Part shown: positions 34,877 to 42,798 of the stretch, piece after piece
Layout: each line of letters begins with the position of its first letter
How positions within the stretch are numbered: position 1 is the first letter of the stretch
Source of the DNA: Bdellovibrionales bacterium
Lineage (GTDB): Bacteria; Bdellovibrionota; Bdellovibrionia; Bdellovibrionales; UBA1609
NCBI GenBank assembly: GCA_027459485.1
Contig: DAIDIG010000002.1
Span: 273,553-337,552 of the forward strand
Direction: 5' to 3'
DNA length: 64,000 bases
The notes under the pieces: model-generated
The model's database searches: none
The model's input: only the letters and a program-made list of their open reading frames with translations
Told to the model about the DNA's origin: nothing
Made by a program: the position numbers and the translations under genes

Positions 34877-35689
34877 ATGATTGATGAAACACGAAAAAAG
34901 CGAGATGAACTCCGCCGGCTTGAACTCGCCGATTTTCTCAAAATCAGACGCGCCAAGATCAAGCCCATAGTGGGGCACAAAGTTTCATCAAAATGGCGCC
35001 GCACACCCGGTCTCCGCCGTGAAGAAGTCGCCGAAATGGCGGGCGTCAGCACAAGTTGGTACACATGGCTCGAACAAGGGCGGCAAATTCAGCCGTCAGC
35101 CGAATTGCTACTCCGGTTGAGCCAAGTACTTCGTTTGAATGCTTTTGAAACCCATCATCTTTTTGACCTGGCGGGTAAGCCGCTGCCTGAAAACTTTGTC
35201 GAGCCGCACGAAAATATTCCGTCGACTCTTGAAAATTTGGTGATGAACGTCATTCAGGCGCCGGCATTTGTAATGGGTGAGCGCATGGAGTTTCTTCTTT
35301 GGAATCGGCATTACGTCGAGCAGATTGTAGACCCGTCCACATTACCGAAAGAGCGTCGCACGGTTTTGGATCTCATTTTTACTTTTGACCTCTACAAGCG
35401 GTCGCACCCTGCCTGGGACGAACATGCCAGGAGAATCGTTGCAGAGTTTCGTCACGCCATCGGTAAACAGGCTGGCAGCCCATGGGTCCACGAATTTGTC
35501 AGTCGTTTGTCTCGAGAAAGTGAGGAGTTCGCCCGACTCTGGCGCCGACACGATGTCGAAGAGCGAAAAAATAGTCGAACTGTACAGATTGTGCGCGATG
35601 GTCACGCGCAATCGTATGTTCGTTCGATTTACGTGCCGGTTGAAACTGGAAATTTAAGGCTGGTCATTATGACACCATTGCAACCGTAA
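34877..35689 (+). CDS. MmyB-like HTH transcriptional regulator
   Basis: A 270-residue regulator. N-terminal helix-turn-helix of the HTH_31/XRE type (LRREEVAEMAGVSTSWYTWLEQGR) and a C-terminal MmyB-like ligand-binding domain (PAFVMGERMEFLLWNRHYVEQI, RLSRESEEFARLWRRHDV). These domains bind small hydrophobic molecules and regulators of this class usually control adjacent oxidoreductase or efflux genes. ATG 34877 is chosen over the longer frame (34775) because GAGG lies 8 bases upstream and the HTH starts soon after. It is divergent from the MFS pump, which it probably controls. Confidence 0.85.
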   Translation: MIDETRKKRDELRRLELADFLKIRRAKIKPIVGHKVSSKWRRTPGLRREEVAEMAGVSTSWYTWLEQGRQIQPSAELLLRLSQVLRLNAFETHHLFDLAGKPLPENFVEPHENIPSTLENLVMNVIQAPAFVMGERMEFLLWNRHYVEQIVDPSTLPKERRTVLDLIFTFDLYKRSHPAWDEHARRIVAEFRHAIGKQAGSPWVHEFVSRLSRESEEFARLWRRHDVEERKNSRTVQIVRDGHAQSYVRSIYVPVETGNLRLVIMTPLQP

Positions 35690-35718
35690 ATGACTTTCGC
35701 GAAAAACAGTGATAGGAT
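35690..35718 (+). promoter_or_regulatory. Predicted promoter giving a leaderless atl mRNA
   Basis: -35 ATGACT (35690-35695), 17-base spacer, -10 TAGGAT (35713-35718); +1 about 7 bases later falls on the ATG at 35725. No ribosome-binding site is present. Confidence 0.4.
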
Positions 35719-35724
35719 TGCTCG

Positions 35725-36051
35725 ATGACGAAAATAAAAATGTCACCCTTCGCGCGCAAAGTGATTGCTTACGTAAAAAGGATTCCGCGCGGTCAGGTGG
35801 CAACGTACGGTCAAATCGCTCGTCTCGCCGGTAAACCTCATGCCTCGCGCGCAGTCGGTTGGGTTTTGCACGCCTGCGCCAAGTCGCACCAGTTGCCATG
35901 GCAACGCGTGATCAATTCGAAGGGTACGATTTCGTTTCATCCATTGACAGCCGAATACTCCGCTCAGAAACGCCTTCTGCAAAAAGAAGGCGTTGAATTT
36001 CAATCGCTACACGGGTTAAATCTCAATTATTATCAATGGAAGAAATCATGA
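35725..36051 (+). CDS. Alkyltransferase-like protein (MGMT family, no acceptor Cys)
   Basis: A 108-residue protein with the DNA-binding domain of O6-alkylguanine-DNA alkyltransferases: IPRGQVATYGQIARLAG and ASRAVGWVLHAC (HTH). The active-site PCHR motif reads PWQR, with Trp in place of the alkyl-accepting Cys, which defines the alkyltransferase-like (Atl) proteins. They bind O6-alkylguanine lesions and hand them to nucleotide excision repair; UvrB and UvrC are encoded in this window. There is no N-terminal ribosome site, and the start lies at the predicted +1 of a promoter. msrA begins inside its stop codon (ATGA). Confidence 0.88.
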   Translation: MTKIKMSPFARKVIAYVKRIPRGQVATYGQIARLAGKPHASRAVGWVLHACAKSHQLPWQRVINSKGTISFHPLTAEYSAQKRLLQKEGVEFQSLHGLNLNYYQWKKS

Positions 36052-36686
36052 AGATCAGGATAAAAACAGCGATAGTTCTTGCATGTATGATTTTCGCGGC
36101 AGCAGCCCAGCCGCAATCGACTAAGCCGCCCACCGGATCGTCGAAAACCGAAACCGCGATCTTTTCAGGCGGGTGCTTTTGGTGCATGCAGCCGCCGTTC
36201 GATGCGTTGAAAAACCAAGGCGTCATCGCCACGGTGGTCGGGTACACTGGCGGCACCAAAGATCATCCGACTTACCGCGAGGTTTCTGCCGGTGGAACAG
36301 GCCACCGCGAGTCCGTCGAAGTGACGTTTGACCCAAAGAAAATCGGTTACGAAAAACTTCTCGAAGTCTATTGGCACAATATTGATCCGTTTGATTCAAA
36401 AGGCGAATTCTGCGACGACGGCGAGCAGTACACGAGTGCGGTTTTTTATACGACACCCGATCAGAAAAGAATTTTCGAGAAAACCGAATCGAAATTTTTA
36501 GCTCAAGCAAAGGTGAAGGGTTCAATTCAAACAAAGCTTTTGCCGGCCAAGAGGTTTTGGCCAGCTGAAAGTTATCATCAAGAATACTATCGTAAAAATC
36601 CGATCCGATATCATTTCTATCGATCCGCATGTGGGCGCGATCGTCGGCTCAAAGCGGTTTGGGGTCGTTTAGTTAAAAGCGAGTAG
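36048..36686 (+). CDS. msrA: Periplasmic peptide methionine sulfoxide reductase A
   Basis: A 212-residue MsrA with a Sec signal peptide (about residues 1-20). The catalytic Cys43 lies in the motif GGCFWC, and the family regions VGYTGG, YREVSAGGTGHRESVEV and ESYHQEYYRKNP follow. It reduces methionine-S-sulfoxide in exported proteins. The frame opens at 36036 but ATG 36048 gives the signal peptide and overlaps the atl stop (ATGA), with GGAAGAA upstream. C-terminal residues (after YHFYR) are longer than in some homologues, with one extra Cys (SACGRD), a candidate recycling cysteine. Tail-to-tail overlap of 14 bases with the LysR gene. Confidence 0.92.
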   Translation: MKIRIKTAIVLACMIFAAAAQPQSTKPPTGSSKTETAIFSGGCFWCMQPPFDALKNQGVIATVVGYTGGTKDHPTYREVSAGGTGHRESVEVTFDPKKIGYEKLLEVYWHNIDPFDSKGEFCDDGEQYTSAVFYTTPDQKRIFEKTESKFLAQAKVKGSIQTKLLPAKRFWPAESYHQEYYRKNPIRYHFYRSACGRDRRLKAVWGRLVKSE

Positions 36687-37566
36687 TCAAAAGCGTACGC
36701 ACTTCAGTCGCTAAAAAGTTGGCCTCTTCGGTGTCACAGTTTGGCTGACTTACTACGTAGATGCGATGCCGGCCGTCGTCTTTGCCCGGCGGAGTGACTT
36801 CCATTAAATCTTTGTTCCGCATCGCGACTCTCTGGGGCAGCACCGACGCGATGGCCCCGCTCGCTGTTGACGCACGCAAGGTTTCAAAGCTTTCACTGAG
36901 TATGGTGGGGCGCCGGTCACCCAATCGCTTCATAAACTTCATGAAATAACGAGGTAAACCGTCTTTGCCCGGGGCCAGCGACCCGAGGCCGAATCGTTCG
37001 CAAGCCGACCATCCCAAGCGAGCGATCGGGTGGTGGGCTGAAACGTAAACACCAAGCCGATCATCGGCAATCTCGACCGAATAAAATCGTTCAAGGTCAT
37101 CCACTTCGGTGACGATTGACGAGCACAGCTCGCCCTTTCGAACCATCGCGAGAAGTTGGGCCGTGCGTCCAATTCGAAGGCCAAGTTTCATTTTCGGCAG
37201 CTTTTCGCGCAGTCGCTGGATGAACCCCGGCAAAATATCGACGGCTAAACTTTCATACGTACCGAAATTCAACCACGCAATTTGCGGAATAGGTTGGCTG
37301 CCCAGGGTGTTCAACCGCTCGAACGCATCGAAGGCCGGGCGCACGACCTCTAAAATTGAAAGCGCCTCACTTGTCGGGACTACGGTTCCTATGTCGCGAA
37401 TTACGAGCGGTCGGCCGACATTTTTTTCTAGCGACGTCAAAGATTGCGACACCGCCGAAGGTGAAATCTTTGCACGTGCGGCGGCCCCTTTGAGGCTGCC
37501 GGACTGTATGATCAAATCTAAAATCCAAAGCTTCTTGATTTGATCAACGTTCAAGTCATTTTTCAT
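36673..37566 (-). CDS. LysR-family transcriptional regulator
   Basis: A 297-residue LysR-type regulator. The N-terminal winged HTH reads SGSLKGAAARAKISPSAVSQSLTSLEKNVG, followed by the wing and linker, then the two-lobe effector-binding domain (IAWLNFGTYESLAVDILP onward). A short dyad TGGT-GCTT-ACCA (37570-37581) lies directly upstream of its start, where LysR proteins usually bind. The divergent gene is a small exported protein at 37663, a likely target. Effector unknown. Confidence 0.88.
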   Translation of the reverse strand: MKNDLNVDQIKKLWILDLIIQSGSLKGAAARAKISPSAVSQSLTSLEKNVGRPLVIRDIGTVVPTSEALSILEVVRPAFDAFERLNTLGSQPIPQIAWLNFGTYESLAVDILPGFIQRLREKLPKMKLGLRIGRTAQLLAMVRKGELCSSIVTEVDDLERFYSVEIADDRLGVYVSAHHPIARLGWSACERFGLGSLAPGKDGLPRYFMKFMKRLGDRRPTILSESFETLRASTASGAIASVLPQRVAMRNKDLMEVTPPGKDDGRHRIYVVSQPNCDTEEANFLATEVRTLLTTRF

Positions 37567-37662
37567 GATTGGTGCTTACCATTTGGGGTACCATTGCACA
37601 ATTTGCTTGTTGAACAGTTAGGCCATTTCAGATATCACCGCCCTAGACCTTGGGGGGGGGCG

Positions 37663-38199
37663 ATGAAATCATCAATTCTCGGGCTCGCGATCGCATTGGC
37701 TGCAACACAGGCTTTGGCGTGCGGCAAATGGCGTTGGGATATTAAAACGGGTACCGATCCACAGGCGGCGCAGATCAACGTGAATAATATTGATCACGTG
37801 GCAATAACCGATCTTATTTCGCTGCCGCGCCCAACTTATTACCCGCAAAATTCGCGGATCGCGCCGACTGAAATGCAAGTGTACAACATCAATGCCACAA
37901 TCGTTGAAATTCGCCACGAAGACGATGGTGATTATCATTTGCTCGCCCAAGATTCGGGCGGTAACACAATGATCACCGAGATACCGGACCCTCAATGCGT
38001 TGGGTCTTCGAGCCCTTTTATCCCGCTTATTGAAGCGGCACGTTCGTACGTCACCCAAAATTGGAATGGCAGCACTCGGGTGAATATTCCGGCTTCCATC
38101 ACCGGGGTAGCCTTTTTCGATTTTCCGCATGCGGGGGGAGCGGCACCGAACGCTATCGAACTTCACCCAGTGCTCAAAATTACGTTCTTGAACCAATAA
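37663..38199 (+). CDS. Small secreted hypothetical protein behind a G9 tract
   Basis: A 178-residue protein with a signal peptide ending ALA (about residue 19) and a Cys next to the cleavage site (ACGKWRWD). The mature part is rich in Asp/Asn and aromatic residues; no family is recognised. ATG 37663 is chosen because it gives the signal peptide and follows a run of nine G (37652-37660) with only CG between them, which would also act as the ribosome site. The longer open frame reaches 37540. Divergent from the LysR gene. Confidence 0.65.
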   Translation: MKSSILGLAIALAATQALACGKWRWDIKTGTDPQAAQINVNNIDHVAITDLISLPRPTYYPQNSRIAPTEMQVYNINATIVEIRHEDDGDYHLLAQDSGGNTMITEIPDPQCVGSSSPFIPLIEAARSYVTQNWNGSTRVNIPASITGVAFFDFPHAGGAAPNAIELHPVLKITFLNQ

Positions 38200-38267
38200 G
38201 CACGGCGTGCCACCATCTTACTAGAAGGTCTTATAACTATGCGACTTCATCTAACAGAGGGGGCGGT

Positions 38268-38675
38268 ATGAAATATTTAGTTCCAGTCGGTCGGCTACTG
38301 TTTTCATATATTTTTATTATGGGCGGCATTCACCATTTCTCTTCGGGGATGGTGGCCTATGCCGAAAGTTCGGGAGTGCCGATGGCACATATTGCGGTTC
38401 CGCTAGCCGGTATCTTAGCCATCGCTGGAGGCTTGAGCATACTGCTCGGGTATAAAACGCGTTATGGTGCGCTCTTACTGATTGTATTTTTAATTCCGGT
38501 CACTTTGATGATGCACGCTTTTTGGAAGGTCGCCGACCCCAATATGGCCGGCTTGCAGCAAATCATGTTTATGAAAAACCTGGCTATGATCGGCGGCGCG
38601 ATTTTTCTATTTCACTTCGGCGCTGGACCCGTCAGCCTCGACGCAAAATGTGCGGCGAAGCCGACGCAAAATTAA
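38268..38675 (+). CDS. DoxX-family membrane protein
   Basis: A 135-residue protein with four hydrophobic segments. It starts MKYLVPVGRLLFSYIFIMGGIHHFSS, typical of the DoxX/SURF4-like family, and carries the loop GILAIAGGLSILLGYKTR. Members act in thiosulfate or quinone-linked redox chemistry, or in membrane stress, but most are uncharacterised. ATG 38268 follows GAGGGGGCGG; upstream codons of the frame belong to the preceding gene. Stop lies three bases before the convergent ParB-like gene. Confidence 0.85.
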   Translation: MKYLVPVGRLLFSYIFIMGGIHHFSSGMVAYAESSGVPMAHIAVPLAGILAIAGGLSILLGYKTRYGALLLIVFLIPVTLMMHAFWKVADPNMAGLQQIMFMKNLAMIGGAIFLFHFGAGPVSLDAKCAAKPTQN

Positions 38676-38678
38676 TGG

Positions 38679-39383
38679 TTATTTACCAATGTAGCCCGGT
38701 AGCCCCTTGGCTGCCGGGGATTGTGCCAGTTGCGCTGCTATTTGCATCGCTTGCTCAAAATTGTCCTGAACTGTTGCAATCGGGATTCGTTTTCTGAAGA
38801 AATCCGCCCACAAAAACTTGTCAAACAATACATTTGAGTCTTGAATGGCGCCGGTTTGAGCGATCACGGCCCAGGCCAGACTGCGATAGACATCATCGGT
38901 CATTTGCAAAATATTAGTCGGCAAAGTTTCAGGCGATAACGGGCCGCGGCCGTCGTCAAAGAGGTAAACTTGTTGAGTCGCTTCCATTTGCTTCCAAAAT
39001 TGCGCGGGTGGCATGCTAGACCAATCGTGCGTCACGGTTACATTGATCGTTCTTAAACCGTCTTTATAAAGTGCCATTGAAAGGTGATGGTGATCGGTCA
39101 TATAAAAAATCCGGTTTGGGCCGATAACAACGGGGACCAAATGTTTTTTCATGTATTTATCGAACTTCGATTGTGACTTGTGCTCAATTTTAGCCGCTCG
39201 CGCGTCGATTTCGATCATCCCCAAAGTAAATTGAGTCGGATGTAGGGCCAAAATCGACGTCGAACATACTTCTTTTTCTTGAGTGTTTGAACGACATGCC
39301 GGTTCAGCGGGCATCTGAAGCGCGCGAGCAATCGATTGATGAGCGAGAGCCAGAAATAACGAAATCAGAATCGATTTTTTCAT
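38679..39383 (-). CDS. Secreted ParB-like (ParBc_2) protein
   Basis: A 234-residue exported protein: signal peptide ending near residue 20, then a ParB/Srx-like fold with LHPTQFTLGMIEIDARAAKI, VPVVIGPNRIFYMTDHHHLSMAL, which are the segments of the putative ParB-like nuclease family (ParBc_2). The D-H-H-H cluster is a candidate metal site. Such proteins occur in bacteria and eukaryotes with unknown substrate. A strong AAGGAGG site is near the start. The gene is 59 bases after the DksA-like gene on the same strand; they may share a transcript. Confidence 0.78.
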   Translation of the reverse strand: MKKSILISLFLALAHQSIARALQMPAEPACRSNTQEKEVCSTSILALHPTQFTLGMIEIDARAAKIEHKSQSKFDKYMKKHLVPVVIGPNRIFYMTDHHHLSMALYKDGLRTINVTVTHDWSSMPPAQFWKQMEATQQVYLFDDGRGPLSPETLPTNILQMTDDVYRSLAWAVIAQTGAIQDSNVLFDKFLWADFFRKRIPIATVQDNFEQAMQIAAQLAQSPAAKGLPGYIGK

Positions 39384-39442
39384 TGTTACCTCCTTATTTT
39401 TAATTCCAATGAAAATGGATGGATTAGCTCTTACTTGAACCG

Positions 39443-39850
39443 TTATGCCGGAGCAAGTTCGGTATCCGATTCTTGTTCAGCGCGATGCTCGCACAGTTGG
39501 CACAGTGGCTTTTCGGGCATCACTTCAAGACGGCGAATGCCAATTGTGCCCATACATGATAAACATCGCCCATAAGTCCCATCGTCGATGCGCTCTAATG
39601 CGTCATCGATTTCGTGTAAGACCCGGATGTTTTGTTCCGACAACGTCCCAAGGATGTCAATTTCTTGCTCATCTGATCCTAAATCCGCCTGGTGCAAGCG
39701 GGCGCCTGAGATTTCACCGACTTGCTCAGGTGCCAGTTCCTCGAGTGCTTGATGGCGAATTTCACTTTCGCGCGCCCTGATGGCAGCTCTTTTCGCTTCG
39801 AGCAGTCTTTGAAAGTGCCCCATATCAATGTCAATGTTAGGTCTGCCCAT
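39443..39850 (-). CDS. DksA/TraR-type zinc-finger protein
   Basis: A 135-residue protein. The N-terminal ~70 residues form a coiled-coil-like helical region (ERLLEAKRAAIRARESEIRHQAL type), and the C-terminus has the four-Cys zinc finger CLSC-(about 17)-CQLC, with YGRC before it. This is the fold of DksA/TraR proteins, which enter the secondary channel of RNA polymerase and work with ppGpp. A conserved DALERIDDGTYGRC lies between. The acidic tip residues of DksA are not obvious, so activity is uncertain. ATG 39850 is used; ATG 39823 is possible. Confidence 0.85.
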   Translation of the reverse strand: MGRPNIDIDMGHFQRLLEAKRAAIRARESEIRHQALEELAPEQVGEISGARLHQADLGSDEQEIDILGTLSEQNIRVLHEIDDALERIDDGTYGRCLSCMGTIGIRRLEVMPEKPLCQLCEHRAEQESDTELAPA

Positions 39851-39932
39851 GCCTCTTTAAAATGCAAGCGATATGCCATCGTTTCAAGTGCTGAGCTGAC
39901 GTTCAAAACGCTCGTGTTGAGAGGAGAAATTC

Positions 39933-39969
39933 CGCCACAAATTGGCGTTAATGGGTCAACATGACCCGT
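39933..39969. promoter_or_regulatory. Two operator-like dyads 20 bp apart
   Basis: CGCCA-CAAAT-TGGCG (39933-39947) and ATGGGTC-AACAT-GACCCGT (39951-39969). Both have a 5-base spacer and their centres are 20 bp apart, two helical turns. They lie in the 175-bp gap between the DksA-like gene and the secreted-protein gene. Confidence 0.4.
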
Positions 39970-40025
39970 TGAAAAGTGGCGCGACGTTTGCACAAGCCAG
40001 TGGCGAAAGGTTTAGGAGGTGAAGC

Positions 40026-40646
40026 GTGCGGAGTTTACTATTAACCATCAGTATGTTTTTCGGGATGCTGCTTGTCGGCCCATCGTCATTTGCGGCGAAG
40101 ATGCATCGGCCAGAAAAAGCATTGGATATTTCGGGCAAATGGATTGCCGCGTGCCATCGATTGAATCGAGGCCAACACGTCGAAGAGATTTACTCGTTTG
40201 GCAAGGACGGTACCTGGACGCGCGAACAGCGCATATATTCAGACGAAGATTGTGCAACCGACGCTGTTGATGAAGTGAAAACTTTCTCGGGCCGCTACCA
40301 TGTAGTCGGAACCGCCAGCGCGGTCGGTAGCAACGCGTTTAAAATCGATCTGTTTGTCGATCATGTATATGACATGCCGGTATCGGGCGCGGCCGTCGCA
40401 AAGTTTACCCAATCGGCTCTTTGCCATCTGACGGATTGGAAGGCCGGCGTCAAACGAGACGTGACCGGCATGTTGTGCAGCGGTCGAACGATTTCAGCGG
40501 GCACGAGAGTGTACGATGTGTTGGTGAAAGACGCCGGTCAAAACAAGTTGTATTTCGGTGATCCGTCGTTTTATTCGGATATGTCGAGACGCAAAGGCCG
40601 ACCTACGCGTGTCGATAAGTCCGTAGCTTTTGATCTGCAATCATAA
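40026..40646 (+). CDS. Secreted hypothetical protein
   Basis: A 206-residue protein with a signal peptide ending near SSFA (residue 23). The mature part contains VYSFGKDGTW-type strands and four Cys (ACHRL, EDCATD, ALCHLTD, LCSGRT) that could form two disulfides. No family recognised; the pattern (HIEEIYSFGKDGTWTRE and FSGRYHVVG) resembles small lipocalin-like beta-barrels that bind ligands, but this is weak. GTG 40026 follows AGGAGGTG, a strong site. Divergent from the DksA-like gene across a region with two dyads. Confidence 0.65.
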   Translation: MRSLLLTISMFFGMLLVGPSSFAAKMHRPEKALDISGKWIAACHRLNRGQHVEEIYSFGKDGTWTREQRIYSDEDCATDAVDEVKTFSGRYHVVGTASAVGSNAFKIDLFVDHVYDMPVSGAAVAKFTQSALCHLTDWKAGVKRDVTGMLCSGRTISAGTRVYDVLVKDAGQNKLYFGDPSFYSDMSRRKGRPTRVDKSVAFDLQS

Positions 40647-40648
40647 GT

Positions 40649-40738
40649 GGCAAGGCCAGATCCACAGATTCGGCGGCTGGTTGACGGCAGCGCGGATTGA
40701 AGGGCGCAGTGGGCGAGCACTGAGTCTCTGGCCATGCC
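40649..40738 (+). other. Structured intergenic segment (candidate RNA)
   Basis: GGCAAGGCCAGA (40649-40660) can pair with TCTGGCCATGCC (40727-40738) with one mismatch, closing a 66-base interior that holds a smaller hairpin (CAGT/ACTG). It lies in the 209-base gap before the GreB-like gene, which otherwise holds only the promoter below. No known RNA family is recognised. Confidence 0.3.
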
Positions 40739-40819
40739 TTACGGGGCCCTTTGAACATCCACCAGAGTCATTCGGGTAACTTTGCGGTCTCGTCCACGGG
40801 CGCTGCAGCAATATTTTTC

Positions 40820-40848
40820 ACGACAGATTTCGGTTTATGAAATAGTGT
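40820..40848 (+). promoter_or_regulatory. Predicted promoter giving a leaderless greB-like mRNA
   Basis: -35 ACGACA (40820-40825), 17-base spacer, -10 TAGTGT (40843-40848); +1 falls on or one base before ATG 40856. No ribosome site is visible. Confidence 0.4.
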
Positions 40849-40855
40849 TGAACCC

Positions 40856-41338
40856 ATGTCCAGCCAGAGTGTCCCTAACTATATCACGCCGAAAGGCCTT
40901 CAGAAACTTCAAGACGAGCTGCGTTCACTGATTTCTGAAGAGCGGCCGTCTGTTGTGGCAACCGTTGCCTGGGCGGCAAGCAATGGTGATCGCAGCGAGA
41001 ACGCAGATTACATTTATGGTAAACGGCGGCTACGTGAAATCGATAAACGCATCGCAATTCTTACGAAAAAAATAGAGGCGGCACGGGTGGTCGATCCGCA
41101 AAAGCAGTCGGGCGACCGCGTCTTGTTCGGCGCGACTGTTACGGTCGAAGACGAGAACGGCGATCAAAAAAATTTTTCGATTGTTGGTGCGGACGAATCC
41201 GCGCCCGAAAAGGGATGCGTATCGTGGCAATCGCCGCTCGCCAAAGCGCTGCTCGGCAAACGGGTTGGAGATGAAGCGATTATTAAGCGCCCGGTCGGCG
41301 AATTAATCATAGAAATTGTGCGAGTTGAATTTAAATGA
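40856..41338 (+). CDS. GreB-type transcript cleavage factor
   Basis: A 160-residue GreA/GreB-family protein. The N-terminal coiled coil (YITPKGLQKLQDEL and a second helix) carries the acidic tip in NGDRSENADYIYGKRRL, the signature that stimulates RNA cleavage by backtracked polymerase. The C-terminal FKBP-like domain ends with GDEAIIKRPVGELIIEIV. GreB rather than GreA is suggested by length and the NADYIYGKRRLREID segment. No Shine-Dalgarno; the mRNA may be leaderless. The stop overlaps the next frame by 4 bases. Confidence 0.9.
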   Translation: MSSQSVPNYITPKGLQKLQDELRSLISEERPSVVATVAWAASNGDRSENADYIYGKRRLREIDKRIAILTKKIEAARVVDPQKQSGDRVLFGATVTVEDENGDQKNFSIVGADESAPEKGCVSWQSPLAKALLGKRVGDEAIIKRPVGELIIEIVRVEFK

Positions 41339-41349
41339 CGGAGTTAGTA

Positions 41350-42792
41350 ATGAAAGCTGTCGCCGCCCTTTTGATTTTTATTCTGTCGCTTCAATCGTTA
41401 GCCAAAGCCCCAGCCCCGCAAGATCTAAAGGCTTACGATCAGTTTTTGTTTACGCCCAACAGTCTCGCGCCAACGCCCGGTCATCGGCGTAACGGTAAGC
41501 GGACAGATGGAGCGCTGATCGTGTTGAATGGGCGGACAATTTTTGAAAAATACGCCCGCGGCTACAATGCAGATCGCGAGCACATCATGTGGTCGACATC
41601 AAAAACGATCATGGCTCTACTGTATGGGGTGGCGATGCTCGAACACCGCGTGAAGTTGAATCAATCGATTTGCGATTTTGTCGCGTCTCATCGGCCCGGC
41701 CAATGTAAAATAACGATTGCCGATTTATTGCAATGGTCGAGTGCGCTGGATTGGAGTGAAGAATACGAAAATGGAGACATTCTTGGCTCATCGGTCATCG
41801 ATATGCTTTACGGCCACGGTCATCGCAATATGGCGAGTTACGTGCTCGATCATCCGCTTGAGCGATCCGTTGTTCCGGGCCGCTCATGGCGATATTCGAG
41901 CGGCGATTCGATATTGCTATCTAAAATTCTACAAAAGGTTTTCGGTGTTCCCGATTTACGACCGATTTTCGAGCAGAAGCTGTTTTTACCGCTCGGCATT
42001 CGGCATGCGACGTGGGAGTCGGATGAGGCAGGAACCATTGGCGGCGCCTTCTATTTTTATTGTACGGCGCGCGAACTGGAGAAGATCGGCGAATTGTTTT
42101 TGCGCGACGGTCGTGCCAACGGACAGCAAGTTGTCGCGCCCGATTTTATTCAGTTTATGCAGACAGTTCCGGCCTCATTTACGTTGCGTCGGCCAGACGA
42201 TCTACACATCCACCATGTTTCGGGAGCGCATCTGTGGGTCAACAAACCCGCGGGTGTACCTAATCAAAAGTTGTATGTTCCTCAACCATGGCCGTTTGCC
42301 CCCGCTGATACCATCGCGACGATCGGTCATTGGGGTCAATACTTGGTGGTGATCCCGTCTCTGAACCTGGTCGCAGTTCGAATCGGCGACACCCGTGATA
42401 CGTCATTCCCCATCGATAACTTTATCAAACAAACGGTGAACTTAGTGAAAGGGCTTAATGTCGACGCAAGTTCGGGCCAGTCCGCTGTGCCGGTTGCGCA
42501 GTCGATTTCGAACGTTCATACAATGGGTCCATCGCCGAGTCTGTTATGGAAGTTGAAAGCCGCTCCGCTCGCTCTGGGTTTTGGCGCGAAGATGGCCTGC
42601 AGTTGTCTATTCGTCAGCCAAAGCTCTGAACCGCGCTGCCGCAAATACGCGTTCGTCGAGCAGATACCCAACGTTCGGCTCAAGATAGATTATCAGCATA
42701 AGAGCGTTGAAACTGCGATCCCGTGGTTGTCGTTGTTTCTGCATGAAACAGCGGCATTTCAATCGACTGAAAAAGGTTGTGTACTTGAGTAA
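41350..42792 (+). CDS. Secreted beta-lactamase-family serine hydrolase
   Basis: A 480-residue exported protein of the class C beta-lactamase/esterase family. Signal peptide about residues 1-20. Ser82 and Lys85 form the SxxK motif (WSTSK). The Tyr motif appears as WRYSSGDS and resembles 6-aminohexanoate hydrolase-type enzymes. Towards the end HWGQY replaces the KTG-like box. The C-terminal ~90 residues are extra, with Cys pairs (CSCLF, CRKYAF). ATG 41350 has CGGAG 7 bases before it; ATG 41335 overlaps the greB stop and is an alternative. Substrate unknown. Confidence 0.85.
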   Translation: MKAVAALLIFILSLQSLAKAPAPQDLKAYDQFLFTPNSLAPTPGHRRNGKRTDGALIVLNGRTIFEKYARGYNADREHIMWSTSKTIMALLYGVAMLEHRVKLNQSICDFVASHRPGQCKITIADLLQWSSALDWSEEYENGDILGSSVIDMLYGHGHRNMASYVLDHPLERSVVPGRSWRYSSGDSILLSKILQKVFGVPDLRPIFEQKLFLPLGIRHATWESDEAGTIGGAFYFYCTARELEKIGELFLRDGRANGQQVVAPDFIQFMQTVPASFTLRRPDDLHIHHVSGAHLWVNKPAGVPNQKLYVPQPWPFAPADTIATIGHWGQYLVVIPSLNLVAVRIGDTRDTSFPIDNFIKQTVNLVKGLNVDASSGQSAVPVAQSISNVHTMGPSPSLLWKLKAAPLALGFGAKMACSCLFVSQSSEPRCRKYAFVEQIPNVRLKIDYQHKSVETAIPWLSLFLHETAAFQSTEKGCVLE

Positions 42793-42798
42793 GGCGCC

